Below are positions 1 through 6,804 of a DNA stretch of 8,964 nucleotides, in pieces. The notes under the pieces were generated by a model. That model ran no database searches. It was given only the letters and a program-made list of their open reading frames with translations, and was not told the DNA's origin. Numbering within the stretch: the first letter of the stretch is position 1; each line of letters opens with the position of its first letter. The position numbers and the translations under genes are program-made. The stretch comes from Paenibacillaceae bacterium (GTDB lineage: Bacteria; Bacillota; Bacilli; Paenibacillales; NBRC-103111): contig JAJFMO010000099.1 in assembly GCA_020697475.1 (NCBI GenBank), positions 1 through 8,964 of the forward strand, written 5' to 3'.

Positions 1-2
1 TT

Positions 3-515
3 TACAAAAATAAAATGGTCGCCATGCTGCCGCAATGGTTGAATTCGGTGCTGGGCAATGTGGCCGATCCTTCAGTTGATGGGATGCGATGGGATCTCGT
101 CTCCCAACCGAACTTCAAGGAAGCGGTTGGGACAGGGCGCGAAATCGATGCGCATCTGCTGATGTTGTCCAATTTGAGCAAGCATCCGGAGCAAGCGTTC
201 CAGGTCATGTCCGTCATTGCGAGCGATGAGGTTCAACTGGATGTCAGCCGCAACGGAAGAATCAGCATATTGATCAGCCCGCAAATGCAGACGGAATATG
301 CGGCGAATTTGCCCCAGTTCAAGGGGAAGAACATTGCCGGTATATTTAAGGCGAAGCCGCGTGAAACCCACACGCCTTTATCCGATTTCGATCACGTGGT
401 TTCGGATACGATCAACGATTCCGCGGCGGAATTGGCCTCAGGCGGGAAGGACGTAAATACAATCTTGAGAGAAACTGAAGAAAAAGCCAACGCAGCACTT
501 GCCGAAGCCAAGTGA
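3..515 (+). CDS. ABC-transporter extracellular solute-binding protein, C-terminal part (5' truncated by window edge)
   Basis: This frame is open from the first bases of the window, so what is seen is the last 170 or so residues of a longer protein. The first ATG in view is only an internal methionine. Family 1 carbohydrate-binding lipoproteins are usually about 420-550 residues, so well over half is missing, including the lipoprotein signal. Recognition rests on a WDLVSQPNFKEA segment near residue 32 of the visible part, which resembles the 'W.....PtFke' block of Paenibacillus sugar-binding proteins, and on the closing DVNTILRETEEKANAAL helix, a common ending of that family. Such proteins sit on the outer face of the membrane and deliver oligosaccharides to an ABC permease. 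The next gene begins 39 bases downstream with no terminator between, so co-transcription is likely. The ligand is not readable from this fragment; a sulfated oligosaccharide is inferred from the neighbours. Confidence 0.82.
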   Translation, partial: YKNKMVAMLPQWLNSVLGNVADPSVDGMRWDLVSQPNFKEAVGTGREIDAHLLMLSNLSKHPEQAFQVMSVIASDEVQLDVSRNGRISILISPQMQTEYAANLPQFKGKNIAGIFKAKPRETHTPLSDFDHVVSDTINDSAAELASGGKDVNTILRETEEKANAALAEAK

Positions 516-554
516 CTGTGGCTTAATTTTATTAATAATTCCAAGAGGTGACCT

Positions 555-2543
555 ATGCAAACACTTGAATTCCCTAAACGCACCATTCATCTGGATTTTC
601 ACACCGGTCCTAACGTACCTGACGTAGGGGTGAACTTCGATCCCGAGCAATTCGCAGACACGTTCAAACGGGCACATGTGGATAGCGTCACTGTATTCGC
701 GATGTGCCACCACGGCCATTTATATTACGATACGGATCATCCCGCGCGTCATCCCGGTCTGTCCCGCGACCTGGACTTGTTGGGGAGTCAAATCGACGCT
801 CTCCACAAAGTCGGCATCCGCGCCCCGATCTATATCAGCGTGCAATGCAACGAATACGCGGCCAACGTACATCCGGAATGGATTGCGCTAAACAACGAGC
901 TCCAACAGGTGAAGCGTTCCAAGCAGGGGTTGTCCGCCTTTACGCCAGGCTGGCAAATTCTCGATATGTCGAGCCCTTATCAAGATTTTCTGGCCGACAT
1001 TTTGGACGAAGTGTTGAATAAATACGCCCCGGTCGACGGGATTTTCATGGATATGTGCTGGGATCAGCAGAGCTGTTCCAAGTGGGCGATTGACGGGATG
1101 GTCCGCCAGGGCTTCGACCCGCGCAAGAAGGATGACCGGGCGCGATATGCACGGGTTGTCGTTCACCAATATATGCAACGGTATCGGGATATGGTGGAGG
1201 AGGCGCAGCGCAAACATAAGCCTGCAGGGATTTGGTTCAACAGCCGTCCGAAGACCAATCTTTACGAGGAGAAAAAGTTTCTGCGCCACGTGGAGATCGA
1301 AGCGCTCCCGACCGGCGGCTGGGGATATGCGTATTTCCCTTATGTGGCTCGATTCGTTCGCCCGCTCGGCCTGCCGACATTGAGCCATACCGGTCGTTTC
1401 TTCAAGAGTTGGGGAGACAACTCCTCGCTGAAGCCTGAGATGGCGTTGATGTACGAGTGTTGCCAAATATTAAGCCAAGGCTTGACCAATGGGGTGGGCG
1501 ATTTGCTGCACCCGCGCGGAGTCCCGAACTCCAGCGTTTACGAGCTCATCGGCAAAGTCTACCGGCATATCGCCGCATGCGAGCCCTATGTGGAAGGCGG
1601 CAAATTGGTCAGTCAGATCGCCTTGATCGTCGATACTCAGCTCGGAGACAGGCCCGGGCCGTCCGGCATCGGCGTGGTCCGTGCGCTCCAGCAGCTGCGC
1701 CAGCAGTTTGATATTTTGCCGCCGCAATCGGATTTGAGCGGTTATGAGCTGGTTATCGTTCCGGAAATGACTCCGGTCGACGCGCCGCTGAAGGCAAATT
1801 TGGAAGGCTATCTGAAGTCCGGCGGATCATTGGTCTTATGCGGGCCCGCAGCGCTGGATGCAGACGGCCAACCGGTGCTGGAAGCGCAAGGGATCGAGAC
1901 GCATGGCATGAGCCCGTACAGCCACACGTTCCTTCATGCTGCAAGCGAGGTGTCGCAAGGATTAGCCGACTACGGCTATGTCATGTATGAGCCCGGATTC
2001 CGCATGACGCCCAATGCGGGAGCGGAATCGTTGGTTGCCGTTGGCGAACCGTATTTCCAAAGGGACTTCGATCATTTCTCCGGCCACGAATATACTCCGG
2101 AAGATCGGATCTCCCCGTATGCCGCAGCAGTCAAGAACGGGCGGGTGATCACCTTCTCGGCGCCGATTCTGGAAGCTTATGGCAAGCACGCTTCGCCGAA
2201 CTATCGTATTTTGCTCGGCAATTGCCTCAACTTGTTGCTGCCCGAGCCGCTGATCAAGGATGAGGGGCCGAGCAAACTGGAGACAACCGTCGTCAAGACG
2301 GATCGTTCAACTGTCGTGCATTTGCTGTCCTTCTGCCCGGAACGGCGGGCCGACAATATGGACATTGTGGAAGATCCGTTCCCAATCGTGGATATGCCGA
2401 TCGCGGTGAAGGCGGATCTTAAGCCGCAGCGCGTATTTTTGGCGCCTGACGAGCAGGATTTGGACTTCGAGTATCGAAACGGTTATGTGCATACCCGAAT
2501 TACATTCACGACAGGGCATGCGATGCTGGTGATCGAACACTAA
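555..2543 (+). CDS. GHL6/GH151-like glycosidase (alpha-L-fucosidase-like TIM barrel with trimerisation-type domain)
   Basis: This 662-residue protein probably removes a terminal sugar from an imported oligosaccharide in the cytoplasm. The N-terminal half looks like the hypothetical glycosyl hydrolase 6 (GHL6) barrel: HLDFHTGP at 12-19, CHHGHLYYDT at 51-60, PIYISVQ at 91-97, VDGIFMDMCWD at 160-170 and EIEALPTGGWGY at 248-259. The acidic strand end at 165-170 is a candidate active-site position, but I cannot assign nucleophile and acid/base. Residues about 350-560 resemble the flavodoxin/GATase-like beta-galactosidase trimerisation domain (ALIVDTQLGDRPGPSG; YELVIVPEMTPVDAPLKANLEGYL), followed by a small beta-rich tail. 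This architecture recalls GH151, whose characterised members include a Paenibacillus alpha-L-fucosidase; many relatives are merely called alpha-amylase-family proteins. There is no signal peptide. The ATG follows AGAGGTG at 544-550. Two sulfatases follow, so the substrate is probably sulfated; fucose is an inference. Family fairly sure, activity unproven. Confidence 0.78.
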   Translation: MQTLEFPKRTIHLDFHTGPNVPDVGVNFDPEQFADTFKRAHVDSVTVFAMCHHGHLYYDTDHPARHPGLSRDLDLLGSQIDALHKVGIRAPIYISVQCNEYAANVHPEWIALNNELQQVKRSKQGLSAFTPGWQILDMSSPYQDFLADILDEVLNKYAPVDGIFMDMCWDQQSCSKWAIDGMVRQGFDPRKKDDRARYARVVVHQYMQRYRDMVEEAQRKHKPAGIWFNSRPKTNLYEEKKFLRHVEIEALPTGGWGYAYFPYVARFVRPLGLPTLSHTGRFFKSWGDNSSLKPEMALMYECCQILSQGLTNGVGDLLHPRGVPNSSVYELIGKVYRHIAACEPYVEGGKLVSQIALIVDTQLGDRPGPSGIGVVRALQQLRQQFDILPPQSDLSGYELVIVPEMTPVDAPLKANLEGYLKSGGSLVLCGPAALDADGQPVLEAQGIETHGMSPYSHTFLHAASEVSQGLADYGYVMYEPGFRMTPNAGAESLVAVGEPYFQRDFDHFSGHEYTPEDRISPYAAAVKNGRVITFSAPILEAYGKHASPNYRILLGNCLNLLLPEPLIKDEGPSKLETTVVKTDRSTVVHLLSFCPERRADNMDIVEDPFPIVDMPIAVKADLKPQRVFLAPDEQDLDFEYRNGYVHTRITFTTGHAMLVIEH

Positions 2544-2546
2544 GAT

Positions 2547-2552
2547 GGGAGG
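2547..2552 (+). promoter_or_regulatory. Shine-Dalgarno deciding the first sulfatase start
   Basis: GGGAGG lies 7 bases before the ATG at 2560. The earlier in-frame ATG at 2545 overlaps this site and has no ribosome-binding site of its own at normal spacing. Starting at 2560 also gives MRNKPNIIFML, the usual beginning of a cytoplasmic S1 sulfatase. Confidence 0.75.
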
Positions 2553-2559
2553 CGGGTAT

Positions 2560-3969
2560 ATGCGGAACAAGCCGAACATAATATTCATGCTGTGCGACGA
2601 TTTGGGATTCGGCGACGTCGGTTGCTACAACAAGGAGTCGAAAATCGGCACCCCTTTCCTCGACCGAATGGCCGAAGAAGGGATGAAGTTTACCGACGCC
2701 CACACGAGCTCCTCGGTCTGTACTCCGGCGCGATATGCGGCGTTGACCGGACGGTACTGTTGGCGGGGCCGGCTGAAGAGCGGGGTGCTGCTCGGATACG
2801 ATACCGATTTGATCGAGCCGGATCGGTTGACCGTACCCAAGCTGCTGAAGAAGGCGGGGTACACAACCGCTTGCATCGGCAAGTGGCATCTCGGCATGGG
2901 CTTTCCGACGACGGACGGTACCCCGCCGAATACGAACGAAGGGGACACGATCGATTGGCGGGGCGATATCAGCGGCGGGCCGCTAGGCGCGGGATTCGAC
3001 TCGTACTTCGGGATTAGCGCGTCGCTGGACATGCCGCCATATGTCTATATCCGCAACAATCGATTCACGGAAGTACCCTTGCGTAAACGGGAGAAAGATT
3101 CGCGCCGTTACTACCGCAATCGCGCCGGGTGGATCGCCCCGGGCTTCCAAGACGAGAACGTGCTGCCGGATTTAGCCGGCGAAGCGGTGCGATATATCGA
3201 AGAGCACAGCGGATCGGAACAACCGTTCTTCCTGTACTTCCCGGTGAATTCGCCCCATACTCCGATCATTCCGTCGGCGGAATTCCAGGATAGCGGGAGT
3301 GCGGGCGCGTACGGGGACTTTGTCCGGCAAACCGATGCGGTAGCCGGACAAATCGTGGAAACGGTCGAACGTTGCGGTCTTGCCGAAGATACGTTGTTCA
3401 TCTTCAGCAGCGACAACGGGGCGGAAACCGTCGTCATGCACCTTGAGGACGATTACAGCCATCAACCGTCCGGACATTTGAAAGGGATGAAGCGCGATCT
3501 GTGGGACGGCGGGCACCGGATGCCTTTTCTATGCCAATGGAAGGGGACGATCGCCTCGGGTTCCGTCTGCGAACGACCGGTCTGCTTGAGCGATCTTATG
3601 GCCACGTTCGCGGAGTTGGCGGGGCTAACGCTGCCGGACAATGCCGGGGAAGACAGCATCAGCTTTGCCAAGCTGCTGACTCAACCGGATTATGACCATG
3701 CCCGACCGCCGATCATCCATCATTCCTCCGACGGCAGCTTGGCGATCCGTTCCGGCCGTTGGAAATATATCGATTGCCGAGGCTCCGGCGGCAACAAGTA
3801 TGATCGAGAGGAATGGAAACAGACGGACGATTATCCCGGCCAGTTGTACGATATGGAAGCGGACGTCTCTGAGCGGAATAATCTTTATGGCACTCATCCG
3901 GACAAAGTGGCGGAATTGAAAGGCACGTTGGAGCATCTACAGGCAGTCGGCCGCAGCAGATCGCTTTAG
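2560..3969 (+). CDS. S1-family formylglycine-dependent sulfatase (arylsulfatase A-like), cytoplasmic
   Basis: This 469-residue enzyme should hydrolyse a sulfate ester on a carbohydrate. The alkaline-phosphatase-superfamily fold begins at once with KPNIIFMLCDDLG; D13/D14 are the first calcium ligands. The signature CTPAR is at 54-58, where C54 would become formylglycine, followed by ALTGR. Other S1 landmarks are GKWHLG at 107-112, SPHTP at 231-235, SSDNGAE at 283-289 (the second calcium-binding pair) and K308 in the LKGMKRDLWDGGHR block. All key residues look intact and the length is normal. No signal peptide is present, which is unusual beside the many secreted sulfatases of Bacteroidota and places the reaction inside the cell. 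The gene starts 16 bases after the glycosidase stop, so the two are likely translated from the same message. Maturation needs FGE or anSME, neither of which is encoded here. Substrate position cannot be read from sequence; the S1 subfamily is not assigned. Confidence 0.94.
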   Translation: MRNKPNIIFMLCDDLGFGDVGCYNKESKIGTPFLDRMAEEGMKFTDAHTSSSVCTPARYAALTGRYCWRGRLKSGVLLGYDTDLIEPDRLTVPKLLKKAGYTTACIGKWHLGMGFPTTDGTPPNTNEGDTIDWRGDISGGPLGAGFDSYFGISASLDMPPYVYIRNNRFTEVPLRKREKDSRRYYRNRAGWIAPGFQDENVLPDLAGEAVRYIEEHSGSEQPFFLYFPVNSPHTPIIPSAEFQDSGSAGAYGDFVRQTDAVAGQIVETVERCGLAEDTLFIFSSDNGAETVVMHLEDDYSHQPSGHLKGMKRDLWDGGHRMPFLCQWKGTIASGSVCERPVCLSDLMATFAELAGLTLPDNAGEDSISFAKLLTQPDYDHARPPIIHHSSDGSLAIRSGRWKYIDCRGSGGNKYDREEWKQTDDYPGQLYDMEADVSERNNLYGTHPDKVAELKGTLEHLQAVGRSRSL

Positions 3970-3983
3970 CTTATCATCACCAT

Positions 3984-3998
3984 TCGGGGGATACCCGA
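3984..3998 (+). repeat. Short inverted repeat between the two sulfatase genes
   Basis: TCGGG at 3984-3988 and CCCGA at 3994-3998 form a 5-bp stem with a 5-base loop in the 59-base gap, the largest gap between complete genes here. No T-run follows, so it is not a convincing terminator. It could affect mRNA stability or be chance. Confidence 0.25.
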
Positions 3999-4017
3999 CA
4001 TACCGAAGGACTTGTGT

Positions 4018-4023
4018 AGGGGG
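4018..4023 (+). promoter_or_regulatory. Shine-Dalgarno of the second sulfatase
   Basis: AGGGGG ends 5 bases before the ATG at 4029 and supports that start. The following GTG codon at 4032 is in frame but too far from the consensus spacing to be preferred. Confidence 0.6.
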
Positions 4024-4028
4024 TAGAC

Positions 4029-5522
4029 ATGGTGGCTTCAACAACCCAACGAAACCGGCCAAATTTATTGTATATTCACTCCGACCAGCATAACCCGTTC
4101 GTGACCGGCTGTTACGGCGATCCCTTGGTGCGAACGCCGAATCTCGACAGGCTGGCTGCGAACGGGATTGTTTTCGACAACGTTTACTGTCCCTCGCCGA
4201 TCTGCTTGCCGTCGCGCATGGCGACGTTGACCGGGCATTATCCGCATCAATTGGGCACGTGGGTGAATGCGGATATACTGAGCTCGAGCATCCCGACGAT
4301 GGCTCATGCCATGGGGGCGGCGGGCTATAAGCCGGTCCTGATCGGCCGTATGCATTCCATCGGACCGGACCAGCTTCGCGGCTACTCCGAGCGATACTTA
4401 GGCGATCACAGGCCCAATTTTATGGGAGGGACGCCGGTCGATCACGGCGATTTCGAAGGAACCCAAGATCCGACGCGGGTCAGTTTGGAGAAATCGGGAT
4501 CCGGGCAAAGCGCGTATCAAGTGATGGACGAGCATTCGGCGGCCAAGGCGGTCGAGGTGCTGAACGGAATCGGCCTGAAACGGAAATTCGGTTTGAACGA
4601 CGAGCCGTTCAGTCTTACCGTCGGGTTGATGCTGCCTCACCAACCGTTTATCGCCCGCGAAGAAGATTACGAGATTTATAGAGGTAAAGTGCCGCCACCC
4701 CGGAACCCGGAGCCGTATTCGGATCGCCTTCATCCGCGAATTAAGCAATGGCGCGAGCTGACCGGAATCACCGATGTGACGCAAGCCGAGACGAATCGTG
4801 CCCGCACCGCTTATTGGGCGCTTGTCGATCGATTGGACAAGATGATCGGGCAAATTTTGGACGCTTTGTACAAAAACGGGTTGGCCGAAAATACGCTCAT
4901 TATTTACAGCTCCGACCACGGGGAACAACTGGGAGAGCACGGCTTGTGGTGGAAGCATACGTTTTATGAATCGTCGGTTCGCATTCCGCTCATCGTCAGT
5001 TGGCCTGGAGTCATTCCGGCCGGTGAGCGGAGATCGAATGTCGTCAGCTCGCTCGACATGACCGCGACGATGCTGGATGCGCTGGGAGCGCCTGCTTTGC
5101 CCGGGTCGAGCGGGCGCAGCTTGCTGAGGCTGATGAGGGAGCCGGACGGCGAAGTCGCCTGGAATAATGAAGCATTTTCCGAATATTGTTCGGATAACGG
5201 GTACCTTCACCGGATGATTCGCCGCGACGAATGGAAGCTGAATTTTTATTACGGGCTGGAGCCGCAGCTGTTTAACTTGCGCGAAGATCCGCATGAGCTG
5301 CACGATCGGGCCGCCGATCCGGCTTGCCAGAAGCTGCGTGAAGAGTTGACCGCACGGGTGCTGGACGGATGGAACCCTGAAGAAATCTCCACAAGGATGG
5401 CCGTTAACCGCAACCGGAATCGCATCCTGTACGAATGGGCCAGAGAGACGAAACCGGAGGATCGCTATCGGTGGCCGCTCAGTAAGGAGATGCATTTTTT
5501 GAATGAGGAAAGTAAGGAGTGA
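4029..5522 (+). CDS. S1-family sulfatase of choline-sulfatase-like type, cytoplasmic
   Basis: This 497-residue sulfatase belongs to a different S1 branch from its neighbour, so the two genes are not a recent tandem duplication. Landmarks in order: PNLLYIHSDQH at 11-21 (calcium ligands D19 and Q20), SPICLPSR with the formylglycine cysteine C59 in CLPSR 59-63, ATLTGHYPHQLGTW, GRMHSIGPDQLRGY at 106-119, LPHQPF at 202-207, SSDHGEQLGEHG at 294-305, and K309 in WWKH. The GRMH and GPDQ blocks and the SDHGEQLGEHG pattern recall choline sulfatase and its sugar-sulfatase relatives. Arginine at 107 stands where many S1 enzymes have the lysine of GKxH. A polar tail after about residue 455 (RNRNRILYEWARETKPEDRYRW) resembles C-terminal arms of this branch. 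No signal peptide is seen. The gene context favours a carbohydrate sulfate over choline sulfate. The stop lies 7 bases before the next start. Confidence 0.94.
   Translation: MVASTTQRNRPNLLYIHSDQHNPFVTGCYGDPLVRTPNLDRLAANGIVFDNVYCPSPICLPSRMATLTGHYPHQLGTWVNADILSSSIPTMAHAMGAAGYKPVLIGRMHSIGPDQLRGYSERYLGDHRPNFMGGTPVDHGDFEGTQDPTRVSLEKSGSGQSAYQVMDEHSAAKAVEVLNGIGLKRKFGLNDEPFSLTVGLMLPHQPFIAREEDYEIYRGKVPPPRNPEPYSDRLHPRIKQWRELTGITDVTQAETNRARTAYWALVDRLDKMIGQILDALYKNGLAENTLIIYSSDHGEQLGEHGLWWKHTFYESSVRIPLIVSWPGVIPAGERRSNVVSSLDMTATMLDALGAPALPGSSGRSLLRLMREPDGEVAWNNEAFSEYCSDNGYLHRMIRRDEWKLNFYYGLEPQLFNLREDPHELHDRAADPACQKLREELTARVLDGWNPEEISTRMAVNRNRNRILYEWARETKPEDRYRWPLSKEMHFLNEESKE
5514..5519 (+). promoter_or_regulatory. 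Shine-Dalgarno inside the sulfatase 3' end, deciding the oxidoreductase start
   Basis: AAGGAG sits in the last codons of the second sulfatase, 10 bases before the ATG at 5530. An in-frame ATG at 5503 would add nine residues and overlap the sulfatase by 20 bases. The 5530 start gives MIKAAVIGAGNRG, the normal N-terminus of this dinucleotide-binding family, so it is preferred. Placement suggests translational coupling. Confidence 0.7.
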
Positions 5523-5529
5523 TGGAAGG

Positions 5530-6780
5530 ATGATCAAAGCTGCAGTCATCGGCGCCGGCAATCGCGGGTTTGCTTATGGCGCGTACGCGCTGAAATATCC
5601 CCAGGACATTCAGATCGTGGCGGTGGCAAGCCGCGGGGAGGAACGGAGGAAGCGGTTCGCCGAATTGCACGGGATTCCCGAGAATTTGCAGTTCGCAAGT
5701 TGGGAGGAGCTGCTGGCGCAACCGCGCCTCTGCGAAGCGTTGCTCATCTGCACGATGGACCGGGATCATTACGGGCCGGCCATGCAGGCGTTGAAGAAAG
5801 GATACCACTTGTTGCTGGAAAAACCGATGGCCGCCGATCCGCTGGAAACGATGCAGATTGCCGAGGAGGCGGAGCGTCAGGGACGGATTGTATCCGTTTG
5901 CCACGGCGGCCGGTACAGCCATTTCAATCGAGAGCTGAAGCGGATCGTCGATTCCAAGGCGATCGGTTCCGTAATGACGATCCAATGGACTGAGAACGTC
6001 GGGGCGGATCATTACGTGACCAGCTTCGTACGCGGCAATTGGCGCAATTCCGACGAGTCGAGCTCGATGATTTTGCAGAAAAGCTGCCATGACATGGACA
6101 TGCTGCAATGGCTGATCGGGGCGAAATGCATGGAAGTATCCTCCTATGGTAAACTCACTTATTTCACTGAGGAGAATGCGCCGCAAGGGTCGACTGATCG
6201 GTGCACGGACGGTTGCGCCGTTGAGCAGGATTGCCCTTTTTCGGCGATTCGCATTTATTACCATTCAAAACAGGGCGGTTGGTACGACGCGGTGAGCGCG
6301 GACCCGACGCTTGCGGCGAGGATAGAGGCGATCCGTACCGGGCCGTACGGTCGCTGCGTGTACCGTTGCGACAACAATGTGGTCGATCATCAGGTGGTCA
6401 ACATGCTGTTCGACAACGACGTGACCGTCTCGTTTACGATGTCCGCTTTTACGAGCAAGGAGACGCGGACGTTCAAAGTGATGGGGACGCTTGGGGAAAT
6501 TCGCGGCAATCGGTATACGAACGAGATGGAAATCAACTATTTTAACGGCAAACGCGAAGTGATTCGTCCTGAACCGGCGATCTTGGGCGGGGGACACGGC
6601 GGCAGCGATTTTCAACTGATGAAAGACTTTGTCGCCCAAGTTCGCACCGGGGATCTAAAGGGGATGACGTCGGCGTCTGAATCGATCCAGGGGCATATGA
6701 TCGCCTTCGCGGCGGAGCATTCCCGACTGACGGGCAGCAATGTCAAGATGGAGGAATTTATGCAGTCGTTGAAAAAGTAA
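5530..6780 (+). CDS. Gfo/Idh/MocA-family NAD(P)-dependent oxidoreductase with cysteine cluster
   Basis: A 416-residue sugar or sugar-derivative dehydrogenase, acting in the cytoplasm. The Rossmann domain covers about residues 1-125: GAGNRG at 8-13 binds the dinucleotide, and LLLEKPMA at 94-101 carries the EKP motif. The C-terminal alpha/beta domain holds the substrate; K184, H187 and D188 in QKSCHDMD are likely active-site residues by analogy with the family. The protein is longer than the usual 330-390 residues because of an insertion at about 210-285 with C225, C229, C235, C276 and C280 (CTDGC, DCPF, RCVYRC). The spacing suggests a structural metal site, perhaps zinc, but that is inference. 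DHQVVNM and VSFTMSAF follow, typical of a Paenibacillus-type subgroup I recognise by pattern. The gene is followed 24 bases later by a TIM-barrel isomerase, a frequent partner in inositol, keto-sugar and glycoside-oxidation pathways. Substrate unknown. Confidence 0.92.
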   Translation: MIKAAVIGAGNRGFAYGAYALKYPQDIQIVAVASRGEERRKRFAELHGIPENLQFASWEELLAQPRLCEALLICTMDRDHYGPAMQALKKGYHLLLEKPMAADPLETMQIAEEAERQGRIVSVCHGGRYSHFNRELKRIVDSKAIGSVMTIQWTENVGADHYVTSFVRGNWRNSDESSSMILQKSCHDMDMLQWLIGAKCMEVSSYGKLTYFTEENAPQGSTDRCTDGCAVEQDCPFSAIRIYYHSKQGGWYDAVSADPTLAARIEAIRTGPYGRCVYRCDNNVVDHQVVNMLFDNDVTVSFTMSAFTSKETRTFKVMGTLGEIRGNRYTNEMEINYFNGKREVIRPEPAILGGGHGGSDFQLMKDFVAQVRTGDLKGMTSASESIQGHMIAFAAEHSRLTGSNVKMEEFMQSLKK

Positions 6781-6792
6781 GTTGAAAAAGCA

Positions 6793-6798
6793 GGGGGG
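6793..6798 (+). promoter_or_regulatory. Shine-Dalgarno deciding the isomerase start
   Basis: A GGGGGG run, preceded by A, abuts the ATG at 6799, which leaves no spacer. The in-frame ATG at 6805 has a 6-base spacer and gives MRLGLSVYGTTYSMG. The later start is therefore preferred. Confidence 0.65.
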
Positions 6799-6804
6799 AT
6801 GGGC

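Noticed and set aside
529..538. TTATTAATAA palindrome before the glycosidase gene
   Set aside because: A 10-base AT palindrome in an AT-rich 39-base gap is likely chance, and no -35 element or operator partner is seen.
2560..5522. Adjacent sulfatases as a recent tandem duplication
   Set aside because: Their motifs (CTPAR/GKWH/SSDNGAE versus CLPSR/GRMH/SSDHGEQ) and overall layout differ too much; they belong to different S1 branches.
4398..5561. Long open frame of 387 codons on the - strand opposite the second sulfatase
   Set aside because: It has no ribosome-binding site or recognisable domain and lies fully antisense to a gene with an intact catalytic motif. It is a shadow of GC-rich codon usage.
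5479..6264. 261-codon - strand frame opposite the Gfo/Idh/MocA oxidoreductase
   Set aside because: Arg/His/Leu-rich translation without any family motif; the + strand gene explains the open frame.
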